Shown in pieces: positions 1 to 7,226 of a stretch of 64,000 bases of DNA. A model generated the notes under the pieces. That model saw only the letters and a list, made by a program, of their open reading frames with translations, had not been told where the DNA came from and did not search any database. The position numbers were made by a program, and so were the translations under genes. This stretch comes from Nocardioides kongjuensis (lineage in GTDB: Bacteria > Actinomycetota > Actinomycetes > Propionibacteriales > Nocardioidaceae). The stretch spans positions 2,111,001-2,175,000 of the forward strand of contig NZ_JACCBF010000001.1 in assembly GCF_013409625.1 (NCBI RefSeq), written 5' to 3'. The number at the start of each line of letters is the position of its first letter. Positions within the stretch are counted from its first letter, which is position 1.

Positions 1-99
1 ATCGTCACCGCCGCCGACCCCGATGTGGTCATCGCGACGTACGGCGACGCGATCCAGCGTCTGCTCACACCACCTGTCGTCGACGGCGAGGAGGGCTGA
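1..99 (+). CDS. C-terminal end of an unidentified protein (partial)
   Basis: An open frame enters from the left edge and ends at a TGA at 97-99. It gives about 32 residues, including ADPDVVIATYGDAIQRLL and an acidic tail. The stop overlaps the ATG of the next gene (99-101), so the two are probably translationally coupled. Too little is visible to name a family. Confidence 0.55.
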   Translation: MVTAADPDVVIATYGDAIQRLLTPPVVDGEEG

Positions 100-758
100 T
101 GCGCAACGCCCGCGCCTGGCACACGCTGACGGCGGTGGTGACCGGCGCCGCGCTCGTGCTCCAGCTGGTCCTGGTGGTCGAGGGCGGCCGCGTCCTCGAC
201 GAGGTCGAGCCGCCCGGCCTGGGCCTGCGCCTGGCCCGGTTCATCGCCTACTTCACGATCCAGAGCAACATCCTCGTCGCCGTCGCCACGGCGCTGCTCG
301 CCCGCGACCCCTTCCGCGACGGCCCGGCGTTCCGGGCGCTGCGCCTCGCCTCGACGGTCGGGATCACCGTCACCGGGCTGGTGCATTTCTTCCTGCTCCG
401 CCCGCTGCTGGACCTGAACGGCGCGGACTGGCTGGCCGACAAGATGCTGCACATGCTGGTCCCGGTCCTGGCGGTGGTCGGCTGGTTCGCGTTCGGGCCG
501 CGGCCCCGGGTCGACGGCCGGGCGGTCGCGGTCGCCTTCGCCTGGCCGATCGCCTGGGTGGCGGTGACGCTGTCGGTCGCCGGCGCGACCCGCTGGGTGC
601 CCTACCCGTTCCTCGACTTCCGCGAGGAGGGCTGGGGCTCGGTGGCCGTCGTGTGCCTCGGGATCACCGCACTGTTCGCCGGCCTCGTCGCCGGCTTCGG
701 CTGGGTCGACCGAAGGCTCGCCACCACTCGACAGGCACCCGAAGCCACGGCACCCTGA
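99..758 (+). CDS. Pr6Pr family membrane protein
   Basis: A 219-residue integral membrane protein with about six hydrophobic segments (roughly residues 10-30, 47-67, 83-103, 115-137, 143-165 and 180-205) separated by short Arg-rich loops. The layout and the stretch FIAYFTIQSNILV around residues 47-60 resemble the actinobacterial Pr6Pr family, whose biochemical role is not established. The ATG overlaps the stop of the preceding partial gene by one base. A GTG-started globin gene follows after four bases, so the three probably form one transcript. The family call rests on remembered sequence style. Confidence 0.7.
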   Translation: MRNARAWHTLTAVVTGAALVLQLVLVVEGGRVLDEVEPPGLGLRLARFIAYFTIQSNILVAVATALLARDPFRDGPAFRALRLASTVGITVTGLVHFFLLRPLLDLNGADWLADKMLHMLVPVLAVVGWFAFGPRPRVDGRAVAVAFAWPIAWVAVTLSVAGATRWVPYPFLDFREEGWGSVAVVCLGITALFAGLVAGFGWVDRRLATTRQAPEATAP

Positions 759-762
759 TCGC

Positions 763-1182
763 GTGAGCACGCTCTACGAGCAGGCAGGCGGCTTCGACGC
801 CCTCCTCGACCTGTGCGTCCGGTGGCACGACCTGTGCCTGGCCGACCCGGTCGCGGCCCACCCCTTCGAGCACGACCTGCACCCCCGGCACGACGAGCGG
901 CTGGCGGCCTACCTCAGCGAGGCGCTCGGCGGTCCCGCCCTCTACACCGCGGGCTACGGCGACGAGAGCTCGATGCAGCGCCTGCACGCCGGCAACGGCG
1001 AGCACGCCGAGCTCGACGAGGTCTGCCTCGAGCTGTTCGACCGGGCCCTGGCCGACGTCGGCATCGACGGGCACACCGGGCACCAGATCTCGGCGTACTT
1101 CCGGCGCGCGACGCAGGCGATGAGCGCGTACGCCGACAGTCCGGACCAGGTGCCGGACGGGCTGCGGTTCAACCACGCCTGA
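763..1182 (+). CDS. Group II truncated haemoglobin-like protein
   Basis: A 139-residue single-domain protein of the length and helical pattern of a 2-on-2 globin. Family-like features are an N-terminal Y-x-x-A-G-G-F-x-x-L segment, the HPFEHDLHPRHDERLAAYLSEALGGP region around residues 33-58, and a His in MQRLH (about residue 75) that is the likely proximal haem ligand. Such proteins bind O2 or NO and are usually linked to redox or nitrosative stress. The GTG start at 763 lies four bases after the membrane protein stop, suggesting co-transcription. It ends six bases before the convergent sigma factor gene. Confidence 0.8.
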   Translation: MSTLYEQAGGFDALLDLCVRWHDLCLADPVAAHPFEHDLHPRHDERLAAYLSEALGGPALYTAGYGDESSMQRLHAGNGEHAELDEVCLELFDRALADVGIDGHTGHQISAYFRRATQAMSAYADSPDQVPDGLRFNHA

Positions 1183-1188
1183 GCCGGG

Positions 1189-2073
1189 TCAGAGGTCGGC
1201 GGCAGCCAGCTTGGCCGGCGCCCGCAGCAGGTCGACCCGGGTGGCGCGGCCCTCGACGACGGTCAGGACCATCAGCGAGGTGAGCACGCCGTCCTCGCGC
1301 AGCGCGACGGCGGGGGCGCCGTTGGCCTCGACCAGCTCGACCTCGACGTCGCCGACGTACTTGGCGACCAGGCCGACCAGGAACCGGGCGACCCGGTCGG
1401 CACCGTGGACCGGCCGGCGGGCGGCGCTGACGACGCCGCCTCCGTCCGAGGTGCACACGACGTCGGGGTCGAGCACGTCCAGCAGTGCGGCGAGGTCGCC
1501 GCCGGCGGCCGCGGCGAGGAAACGGCCGAGCACCTCCTCGTGGACGGAGCGGTCGACCTCGAAGCGTGCGGGCTGGGCGGCGAGGTGCGCCCGGGCGCGG
1601 GACGCGAGCTGACGCACGGCGGCCGGGCTGCGGCCGACGACCCCGGCGACCTCCGCGAAGCCCATCCCGAAGACGTCGTGCAGCACCCAGGCCGTCCGCT
1701 CCGCGGGCGAGAGCGACTCCAGGACGACCGCCAGCGCGTAGCTCACCGTCTCCTCGAGGGTCACCCGGTCGGCGGGATCGGGCGCGGCGACGAAGGGCTC
1801 CGGGAGCCACGGGCCGACGTACTCCTCGCGGCGCACGCGCGCCGAGCGCAGCACGTCGGTGGCGGCGCGGGCGACGGTGACGGTCAGCCAGCCGGTGAGG
1901 TCGCGGACCGGCTCCCGCGCGTCGGCCTCGACGAGTCGGATCCAGCAGTCGGCGACGACGTCCTCGGCCTCGGCGCGCGTGCCGAGGATGGCGTAGGCGA
2001 CACGGACCATCCGCGGGCGCAGGGCGTCGTACTCCCCCGCCAGCGCCTGCACCCGCGCGACCGGGTCACACAT
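1189..2073 (-). CDS. ECF41-type RNA polymerase sigma factor (SigJ-like) with SnoaL-like C-terminus
   Basis: A 294-residue protein: sigma region 2 at about residues 18-82 (with GTRAEAEDVVADCW), sigma region 4 at about 115-165, and a SnoaL/NTF2-like C-terminal domain from about 175. Two hallmarks of the ECF41 group are visible: WLPEP in the linker (residues 89-93) and DGGG in the C-terminal domain (210-213). In characterised ECF41 members this extension takes the place of an anti-sigma factor and tunes activity. These sigma factors usually sit beside a carboxymuconolactone decarboxylase, oxidoreductase or epimerase gene that they control. Here that partner is the NAD-binding protein directly upstream, whose stop overlaps this start by eight bases. 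Confidence 0.9.
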   Translation of the reverse strand: MCDPVARVQALAGEYDALRPRMVRVAYAILGTRAEAEDVVADCWIRLVEADAREPVRDLTGWLTVTVARAATDVLRSARVRREEYVGPWLPEPFVAAPDPADRVTLEETVSYALAVVLESLSPAERTAWVLHDVFGMGFAEVAGVVGRSPAAVRQLASRARAHLAAQPARFEVDRSVHEEVLGRFLAAAAGGDLAALLDVLDPDVVCTSDGGGVVSAARRPVHGADRVARFLVGLVAKYVGDVEVELVEANGAPAVALREDGVLTSLMVLTVVEGRATRVDLLRAPAKLAAADL

Positions 2074-2809
2074 GCGCGAGCCAGTCGTCGAACGTCACGG
2101 TGCCCAGCGTGGCACCGTCGCCGGGCAGCAGGCCACCGTCCTGCACCTGGCGGCCGGTGCGGCCCGCCATCGGCACGGGTACGACGAGCCGTCGCGGTCC
2201 GCGCTCGCGCACCACGTCGCGCACCATCCGGCCCACGTCCTCCGGGCACGGCCCGGCCAGGTCGGGCAGCAGGCCGGCGGGCTCGCCGAGCGCGGCGGCG
2301 ACCAGCGCCGCGGCGACCTCGCGGGCCGCGACCGGCTGGGTGCGCATCCGTGGCGCCATCGCGAACGGCCGCGGACTGCGCTCGACCAGCTGGCCGGCGA
2401 ACTCGTGGAACTGGGTGGCGCGCAGCACCGACCACGGCACCGGCCCGGCCGCGACCAGCTCCTCCTGGCGCCTCTTGCCCAGGTAGTAGGGCAGGTCCAC
2501 GCGGTCGCAGCCGACGATGGAGAGCGCCACGTGGTGGCGCACGCCGGCCACGGCACCCGCCGCGAGCAGGTGCGCGGTGGCCGCCTCGAAGAAGGCGATC
2601 GAGCGCTTCGCGCTCATCGTGTCGACGTTGCTGGCGTCGATCACCGCCTCGACTCCGTCGAGCGCCGCTGCGAGTCCCTCACCGGTGGTGAGGTCGATCC
2701 CCCGCGAACGGGCGACCACGACCGGCGTGGCGCCGATGCGTCGTACCTCCTCGACCACCATCGCGCCGACCAGTCCCGTTCCGCCTGCCACGGCGAGCTT
2801 CGTGTCCAT
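2066..2809 (-). CDS. NAD(P)-binding NmrA/SDR-like protein, ECF41 partner
   Basis: A 247-residue atypical short-chain dehydrogenase or epimerase-like protein. The N-terminal Rossmann motif is VAGGTGLVG near residues 6-14; later segments such as LPYYLGKRRQEEL and WSVLRATQFHEF are typical of NmrA-type NAD-binding proteins. The ATG at 2809 places the glycine motif at the normal distance; an upstream in-frame codon would add a charged, non-conserved tail. It is the first gene of a two-gene operon with the ECF41 sigma factor. It is the probable oxidoreductase/epimerase target of that sigma factor; its substrate is unknown. Confidence 0.8.
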   Translation of the reverse strand: MDTKLAVAGGTGLVGAMVVEEVRRIGATPVVVARSRGIDLTTGEGLAAALDGVEAVIDASNVDTMSAKRSIAFFEAATAHLLAAGAVAGVRHHVALSIVGCDRVDLPYYLGKRRQEELVAAGPVPWSVLRATQFHEFAGQLVERSPRPFAMAPRMRTQPVAAREVAAALVAAALGEPAGLLPDLAGPCPEDVGRMVRDVVRERGPRRLVVPVPMAGRTGRQVQDGGLLPGDGATLGTVTFDDWLAHV

Positions 2810-2848
2810 GACAGGTGGACGAGACGGGTCGGCGGAGTGTGACAAGGA

Positions 2849-4999
2849 TCAGTCCCCGCGGGCCTCCAGCGCTGCGGTGAGCAGGGCGACCAGCGCCTCG
2901 GTCTGCAGGTCGATGGCCCCGCCCTCGACCTCCTCGCCGGCACCGTCGAGGGCGCGGGCGGCGAGCCCGGCCTTCTTGTCGATCAGCTCGGCGATGCGGG
3001 TGTCGAGGGTCTGCGTCGCGATCACGCGCCACGCCGTGACCGGCTCGGCCTGGCCGATCCGGTGCACCCGGTCGATCGCCTGCGTCTGCTCCGCGTCGGT
3101 CCAGGAGAGCTCGGCGAGCACCAGGTTGGACGCCACCTGCAGGTTGAGGCCGACGCCGGCCGCGGTCAGCGAGCAGACCGCGACCTGGACGTCCGGGTCG
3201 TTGACGAAGGCGTCGATCTCCTTCTGCCGCGTGGTGGAGGACTGGTCGCCGCGCACCGAGCTGTAGCGGATCCCCCGCTCGGCGAAGGTCTTCTCGGCGG
3301 TGTCCATGACGTCGATGTGCTTGGCGAAGAACACGACCTTGCCGACGTTGCGCGCCAGCTGGGCGGTGTAGTCGGCCGCGAGCCCGGCCTTGGCCTGGCC
3401 GATGCGGCGCATCATCGTGAAGACGTTCTCGCCCGTCTTGGTCGAGTTGTCCTCGCGCTCCCAGCCGGCGACCTGGCGGACCAGGCGGTGGTCGATGCCC
3501 TCGACCTCGGCGCCGGTGCGGCGGGTGGCGATCGCGGCGTCGTACCTCTCCACCATGCGGCGGGCCAGCTCCTGCTCGGCCTTGCGGATGGAGCGGCCGG
3601 CATCGCCCTCGAGCTCGACCGGGATGTCGGCGATCCGGCGGGCCGGGATGTCGGCGGCCACGTCGATCTTGCGGCGCCGCACGATGCCCTGCTCGATCAC
3701 GGCGCGACGGGCGGCCGGGTAGAACGCCGGGTCGGCCGGGGTCAGCCCGGTCTCCTCCAGCGCCTCCATCAGGTGGCCCTGCGGCACCACGTTGTCGATC
3801 CAGCCGAGGAACTGCCAGATCGCCCGGAAGTCCTCGATGTCGTTGATCAGCGGGGTGCCGGTCAGCGCCATCATCAGCGGCCGCGCGATCCGGGAGCGGA
3901 TCCGCGAGGCGATCTCGAGCACGTTCTGGGAGCGCTGCGAGGTCTTGTTCTTGATGTAGTGCGCCTCGTCGACGATCATCCCGCGGAAGCCGTGGGTGCC
4001 GAGCCAGCCGACGTGGCGGTCGAGGATCTCGTAGTTGACGACGAACACGTCGGCGAATCCGTCGGCGTCGTCACCGTCGCCGTGGAGCACGGTGGCGCGG
4101 CGGTTGGGCGTCCAGATCTCGACCTCGCGGGCCCAGTTGGTCTTGACGACGTTGGGGACCACGGCCAGCAGCGGGAAGGCGCCGGCGGCCTCGGCGGCGA
4201 GCAGCGCCTGGGCCGTCTTGCCGAGACCGGGCTCGTCGGCGAGCAGGTAGGTGCGATGCCCCTCGGCGGCCGAGGCGATGAGCTGGGCCTGGTGCTCCAT
4301 CAGCTCGCGCCCGACCGGCGCGTGCCGGCCGGTCAGCGCGGTGAGCTGGTCGGCCTCCGGCAGCGGCATGCACGCCGGGGCGTCCGGCGCGGCGCGCTCG
4401 AAGGAGCGGAACAGCGGCTCGAGCAGCTCCCAGCCGGCCAGCCGGCGCGGCGGGACCTTGACCCGGGCGTGCGCGAAGTCGGGCGCGAGGAACGGGTGCG
4501 AGAGCTGGTAGGCCTGCACCGACAGCGGCGTGACCCGCTTCTCCGCCAGCGCCGCCAGCTCGGGGTCGACGGCGACCGGGGTCGGCTCGGGCTCCGGCTC
4601 GTCGACGCCGGCCTTGCGCAGCAGCTCGCGCCGCATCGCCTTGGCCGACTCCGAGATCTCGGCGTTCTCGTCGAGCAGCGTGAAGAGCGTGCTGTCGCGC
4701 GCCGCGGTCTGGGCCAGGATCGTCGCGATCCCGTCGAGCCGCTTGAGCTCCTCGCCCCGGCGGCTGTCGGACAGCCCGGTGTCGTTCTTGACCCGGGTCC
4801 GCTCCTCGCGCGCCAGCAGCGCGACGACCTGGAACTTCGCGCGCACCTCCGGCATCGCCGAGCGCCGCGCGACCGCCGCCTCGACCTCGCGCACCGCGCG
4901 CGCCAGCTGCGGGATGATGCCCTCTTCGTTGCGACGCGTCCGCGCCGACTGCGAGCCGCGACGCTGCTGCGTCGCGCCCCGCTGGCCTCCTCGAGCCAC
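2849..4999 (-). CDS. SNF2-related DEAD/DEAH-box helicase
   Basis: A 716-residue SF2 ATPase of the SNF2/RapA/SMARCAL1 type, presumed to translocate on double-stranded DNA. In order: a basic, coiled-coil-prone N-terminal region (about 1-200), Walker A as ADEPGLGKTAQ, Walker B as VDEAHYIKN, motif III ALTGTPL, then the helicase C lobe with motif V AAGVGLNLQ and motif VI QAIDRVHRIGQ. The GTG at 4999 was chosen because GGAAGGA lies about seven bases upstream on the minus strand; in-frame codons further upstream add a low-complexity Arg-rich leader with no ribosome site. No nuclease or methylase gene is nearby, so a housekeeping repair role is more likely than a defence role. Confidence 0.88.
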   Translation of the reverse strand: MARGGQRGATQQRRGSQSARTRRNEEGIIPQLARAVREVEAAVARRSAMPEVRAKFQVVALLAREERTRVKNDTGLSDSRRGEELKRLDGIATILAQTAARDSTLFTLLDENAEISESAKAMRRELLRKAGVDEPEPEPTPVAVDPELAALAEKRVTPLSVQAYQLSHPFLAPDFAHARVKVPPRRLAGWELLEPLFRSFERAAPDAPACMPLPEADQLTALTGRHAPVGRELMEHQAQLIASAAEGHRTYLLADEPGLGKTAQALLAAEAAGAFPLLAVVPNVVKTNWAREVEIWTPNRRATVLHGDGDDADGFADVFVVNYEILDRHVGWLGTHGFRGMIVDEAHYIKNKTSQRSQNVLEIASRIRSRIARPLMMALTGTPLINDIEDFRAIWQFLGWIDNVVPQGHLMEALEETGLTPADPAFYPAARRAVIEQGIVRRRKIDVAADIPARRIADIPVELEGDAGRSIRKAEQELARRMVERYDAAIATRRTGAEVEGIDHRLVRQVAGWEREDNSTKTGENVFTMMRRIGQAKAGLAADYTAQLARNVGKVVFFAKHIDVMDTAEKTFAERGIRYSSVRGDQSSTTRQKEIDAFVNDPDVQVAVCSLTAAGVGLNLQVASNLVLAELSWTDAEQTQAIDRVHRIGQAEPVTAWRVIATQTLDTRIAELIDKKAGLAARALDGAGEEVEGGAIDLQTEALVALLTAALEARGD

Positions 5000-5128
5000 A
5001 GGTGTCCTTCCAAGCGGCCGCCGACACACGGCGACCCCGGTCTTCAGCAGGATCGACCGGCGGCTCGCGCTGCTGCGGGAGGGCACCGATCGGCGTACGT
5101 CACCGGGTTCCCGTCGGGAGGACGGCGT

Positions 5129-5160
5129 CCGGTGGTGGGGCCAGCGTACCCCACCACCGG
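5129..5160 (-). terminator. GC-rich hairpin downstream of the SRPBCC/DinB gene
   Basis: A perfect 12-bp inverted repeat with arms 5129-5140 and 5149-5160 and an 8-base loop. It begins 38 bases past the stop of the minus-strand gene at 5198. There is no U-tract, as is common for high-GC terminators. It may instead help insulate the helicase gene's promoter. Confidence 0.5.
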
Positions 5161-5197
5161 TTCACCTGTGGGCAGCGTCACCGCGTGGGTCGCGGCG

Positions 5198-6175
5198 TCA
5201 GACCAGGGCGAGCGGCGTGCGCCCCGAGTACGCCGCCAGCCGGGTCAGCGCGTCGGCGTCGACCGGCGCGACGACCTCGTCGCCGAACGCCCGGCCGCGG
5301 GCGCCGGGGACGAGCTTCTCGGCGAGCCCCGTGACGTACTCCACGAGCGCGTCACTGACCGTGATGACCGCGCCGGTGGCCTGGGCGTAGTCCCAGGCGT
5401 GCAGCAGCAGCTCGACCGGGACGATGCCGGCCAGGAACGGTGCGGGCGCCTCGCCGAACGGGCTGGGCGCCATCCCGTCCAGGCCCCGGCGGCGCCACGC
5501 CTCGAGCACGTCAGCAGCGAGGAGGGCGACGGTGTCCTCGAGGTCGGTGCCGTCACGGCGCACCAGCTCGGCGCCCGCCATGGTGCCGAAGGAGACCAGC
5601 GAGTCGAGCAGGTGCTCGGTGAGCTCGTCGACGGTGAACTCGCTGCACGGTGTGGGGCGGGTGGCGTCGTCGGGGCCGACCTGGCGCAGGACGTGCTGGA
5701 GCACCGCGAGAGCGGCCTCCCCCGCGATGATCTCGTCGATCGGGTCCGGGGCGGCGGCCCAGTCGTCGGGACCGGCGTCCCCCTCGCGACCGGCGACGGC
5801 GAGGCGGTCGAGGAAGTGGTCCCAGCCCTCGGCGTGGCTCGCCTCCTGCTCGGCGGTGAGGCCCTCGTGGACGAGCGTGACGGTGGAGCCGCCGTCCGCG
5901 GGCTCGACGGTGATGGTGACCGTGCCCAGGGCCCCGTCGTCACCGGGCATCTGGTCCCAGCCCCAGTCGAGGACGAGGCGGCGGCCCGGCTCCACCTCGC
6001 GGACGGCGCCGGCCGCGACGTTGCCGGGCGTGACGGTCCAGCGCCACTCGCCGCCGGCGCGCAGGTCGAGGCGGGCGCTCACCGTCAGCCAGCGGCGCAG
6101 CCGCTCCGGCCGGGTGACGAGCGCGAAGGCGTCCTCGGGCGGGACGGGCAGGGTGACGGTCTTGCGATAGGTCAT
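5198..6175 (-). CDS. SRPBCC domain fused to a TIGR03086-type DinB-like protein
   Basis: A 325-residue two-domain protein. Residues 1 to about 130 look like an SRPBCC/AHSA1 ligand-binding fold (N-terminal MTYRKTVTLPVPPEDAFALV, later TLVHEGLTAEQEASHAEGW). Residues 145-325 resemble the TIGR03086/maleylpyruvate isomerase-like DinB group, with PCSEFTVDELTEHLL and the metal-ligand region HAWDYAQATG. Members of the second family include mycothiol-dependent enzymes, but no thiol-dependence can be read here. It is translationally coupled to the upstream ArsR gene (4-base overlap) and is the likely target of that repressor. ArsR-SRPBCC pairs are a common toxin or stress module; the fused second domain is less usual. 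Confidence 0.78.
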   Translation of the reverse strand: MTYRKTVTLPVPPEDAFALVTRPERLRRWLTVSARLDLRAGGEWRWTVTPGNVAAGAVREVEPGRRLVLDWGWDQMPGDDGALGTVTITVEPADGGSTVTLVHEGLTAEQEASHAEGWDHFLDRLAVAGREGDAGPDDWAAAPDPIDEIIAGEAALAVLQHVLRQVGPDDATRPTPCSEFTVDELTEHLLDSLVSFGTMAGAELVRRDGTDLEDTVALLAADVLEAWRRRGLDGMAPSPFGEAPAPFLAGIVPVELLLHAWDYAQATGAVITVSDALVEYVTGLAEKLVPGARGRAFGDEVVAPVDADALTRLAAYSGRTPLALV

Positions 6176-6492
6176 GGCTCCTCCTGGGTGCAGCGGTCGG
6201 CGAGGTCGTGGGCGTCGGCGACGAGCAGGTCGAGCTCGGCGGTCCAGAACCGGTCGATCTCGGCCTGCAGGCGACGCAGGCCGTCGGGCACGACGCGGTA
6301 GATCCGCTGCCGGCCGGACTTCTCCGCCTCGACCAGGCCGGCGTCGACCAGCACCAGCAGGTGCTGGCTGATCGCGGACCGGGTGACCGGGAACTGCTCG
6401 GCCAGCTCGGTGACACCCCGCGGACCGGCCGCGAGCAGCTGGAGCAGGCGGCGCCGGGTGGGCTCCGCTGCGGCGCTGAACGGGTCGGTCAC
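6172..6492 (-). CDS. ArsR-family winged-helix repressor
   Basis: A 106-residue regulator starting at GTG 6492: DPFSAAAEPTRRRLLQLL, a helix-turn-helix with VTELAEQFPVTRSAISQHL (about residues 27-45) and a wing around EAEKSGRQRIYRV. No Cys cluster for metal sensing is present, so it belongs with the non-metal ArsR repressors that pair with SRPBCC genes. An upstream in-frame start would run back through the operator DNA, so the GTG is preferred. This GTG sits seven bases after a clear -10 box, suggesting a leaderless mRNA. It overlaps the SRPBCC fusion gene by four bases. Confidence 0.88.
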   Translation of the reverse strand: MTDPFSAAAEPTRRRLLQLLAAGPRGVTELAEQFPVTRSAISQHLLVLVDAGLVEAEKSGRQRIYRVVPDGLRRLQAEIDRFWTAELDLLVADAHDLADRCTQEEP

Positions 6493-6499
6493 CCCGGAC

Positions 6500-6536
6500 A
6501 CGTTAGTCAGGACTAACGCGTTAGTCAAGACTGACG
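6500..6536 (-). promoter_or_regulatory. ArsR promoter with two tandem palindromic operators
   Basis: Two head-to-tail 18-bp palindromes abut. 6501-6518 reads CGTTAGTCAGGACTAACG (perfect 8-bp arms); 6519-6536 is the same with one mismatch. On the minus strand they embed -35 TTGACT (6523-6528), a 17-bp spacer and -10 TAACGT (6500-6505). The GTG start of the ArsR gene follows seven bases after the -10. Binding at either palindrome would cover the promoter, as expected for autorepression. Confidence 0.8.
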
Positions 6537-6647
6537 CATGGCAGGACTCACAGCGTCCTGCCAGCACGACCGCAGCCGGGGCCCAGCCGGGCCCCGGAAG
6601 GTTCGAGCCAGGCCCGCACCGACGCGGGCGACCCGAGAGGAGCACCG

Positions 6648-7208
6648 ATGAGCAAGTACCGCATGCGCGCCGCCGCCCTGCTGGCCGCCGGCGCCGTCGC
6701 CGGCGGCGCGAGCGCCACCGCGCTGGCCGCGAACGCCGACGACACGACCGGCTCGACCGGCTCGTCCAGCACGCAGGGCGCCGACCCGGGCCGGCCCGGC
6801 CCCGGCGGTCCGGGCGGGCACGGCCCCGGCCTCGACGCCGCCGCGCTGGCGAAGGCCCTCGGCGTCAGCGAGGACGACCTGAAGGACGCCTTCGACGCCG
6901 TGCGCGACCAGCTGGGGCCCGGCGACGCCGCCCGCCCCGCCGACGGCGAGCGACCCGCCCCGCCGACCGACGCCGAGCGCGCCGAGCGCGAGGCCGCGCT
7001 CGCGAAGGCACTGGCCGAGGAGCTCGGCCTGGACGAGGCGAAGGTGAGCGCCGCACTGGACGACGTCCGGGCGGCCCACGACGCCGAGCGTCGCCAGGAC
7101 CTCTCCGACCGGCTCGACCAGGCGGTGAGCGACGGCACGCTCACGGCCGGCGACAAGGCGTCGGTCCTCGAGGCCTACGACGCCGGCGTGCTCGGCGGCC
7201 CCCACTGA
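6648..7208 (+). CDS. Small secreted alanine-rich protein of unknown function
   Basis: A 186-residue protein with a good ribosome site (GAGAGGAG) and a signal peptide: MSKYRMR followed by an Ala/Gly/Val stretch to about residue 29. After cleavage comes a Gly/Pro/Ser linker (about 32-62) and then two related helical units, ALAKALGVSEDDLKDAFDAVRDQ and ALAEELGLDEAKVSAALDDVRAAH, spaced about 53 residues apart and joined by a charged linker. No catalytic motif is visible. Similar secreted proteins occur in actinobacteria as hypothetical proteins. It stands alone, divergent from the ArsR unit and convergent with the acyl-CoA dehydrogenase gene. Confidence 0.7.
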   Translation: MSKYRMRAAALLAAGAVAGGASATALAANADDTTGSTGSSSTQGADPGRPGPGGPGGHGPGLDAAALAKALGVSEDDLKDAFDAVRDQLGPGDAARPADGERPAPPTDAERAEREAALAKALAEELGLDEAKVSAALDDVRAAHDAERRQDLSDRLDQAVSDGTLTAGDKASVLEAYDAGVLGGPH

Positions 7209-7226
7209 CCGCCGCCCGGCCGGGGC

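Noticed and set aside
2849..4999. SNF2 helicase as part of a phage-defence system.
   Set aside because: No nuclease, methylase or other defence gene is adjacent; neighbours are an ECF sigma pair and an ArsR unit.
3062..6301. Very long open frames antisense to the helicase, photolyase, cre and pilus genes (up to about 1,500 codons).
   Set aside because: They mirror strongly coding genes, have Arg/Gly/Pro/Ala-rich translations and lack ribosome sites. High GC at third positions removes stop codons from antisense frames.
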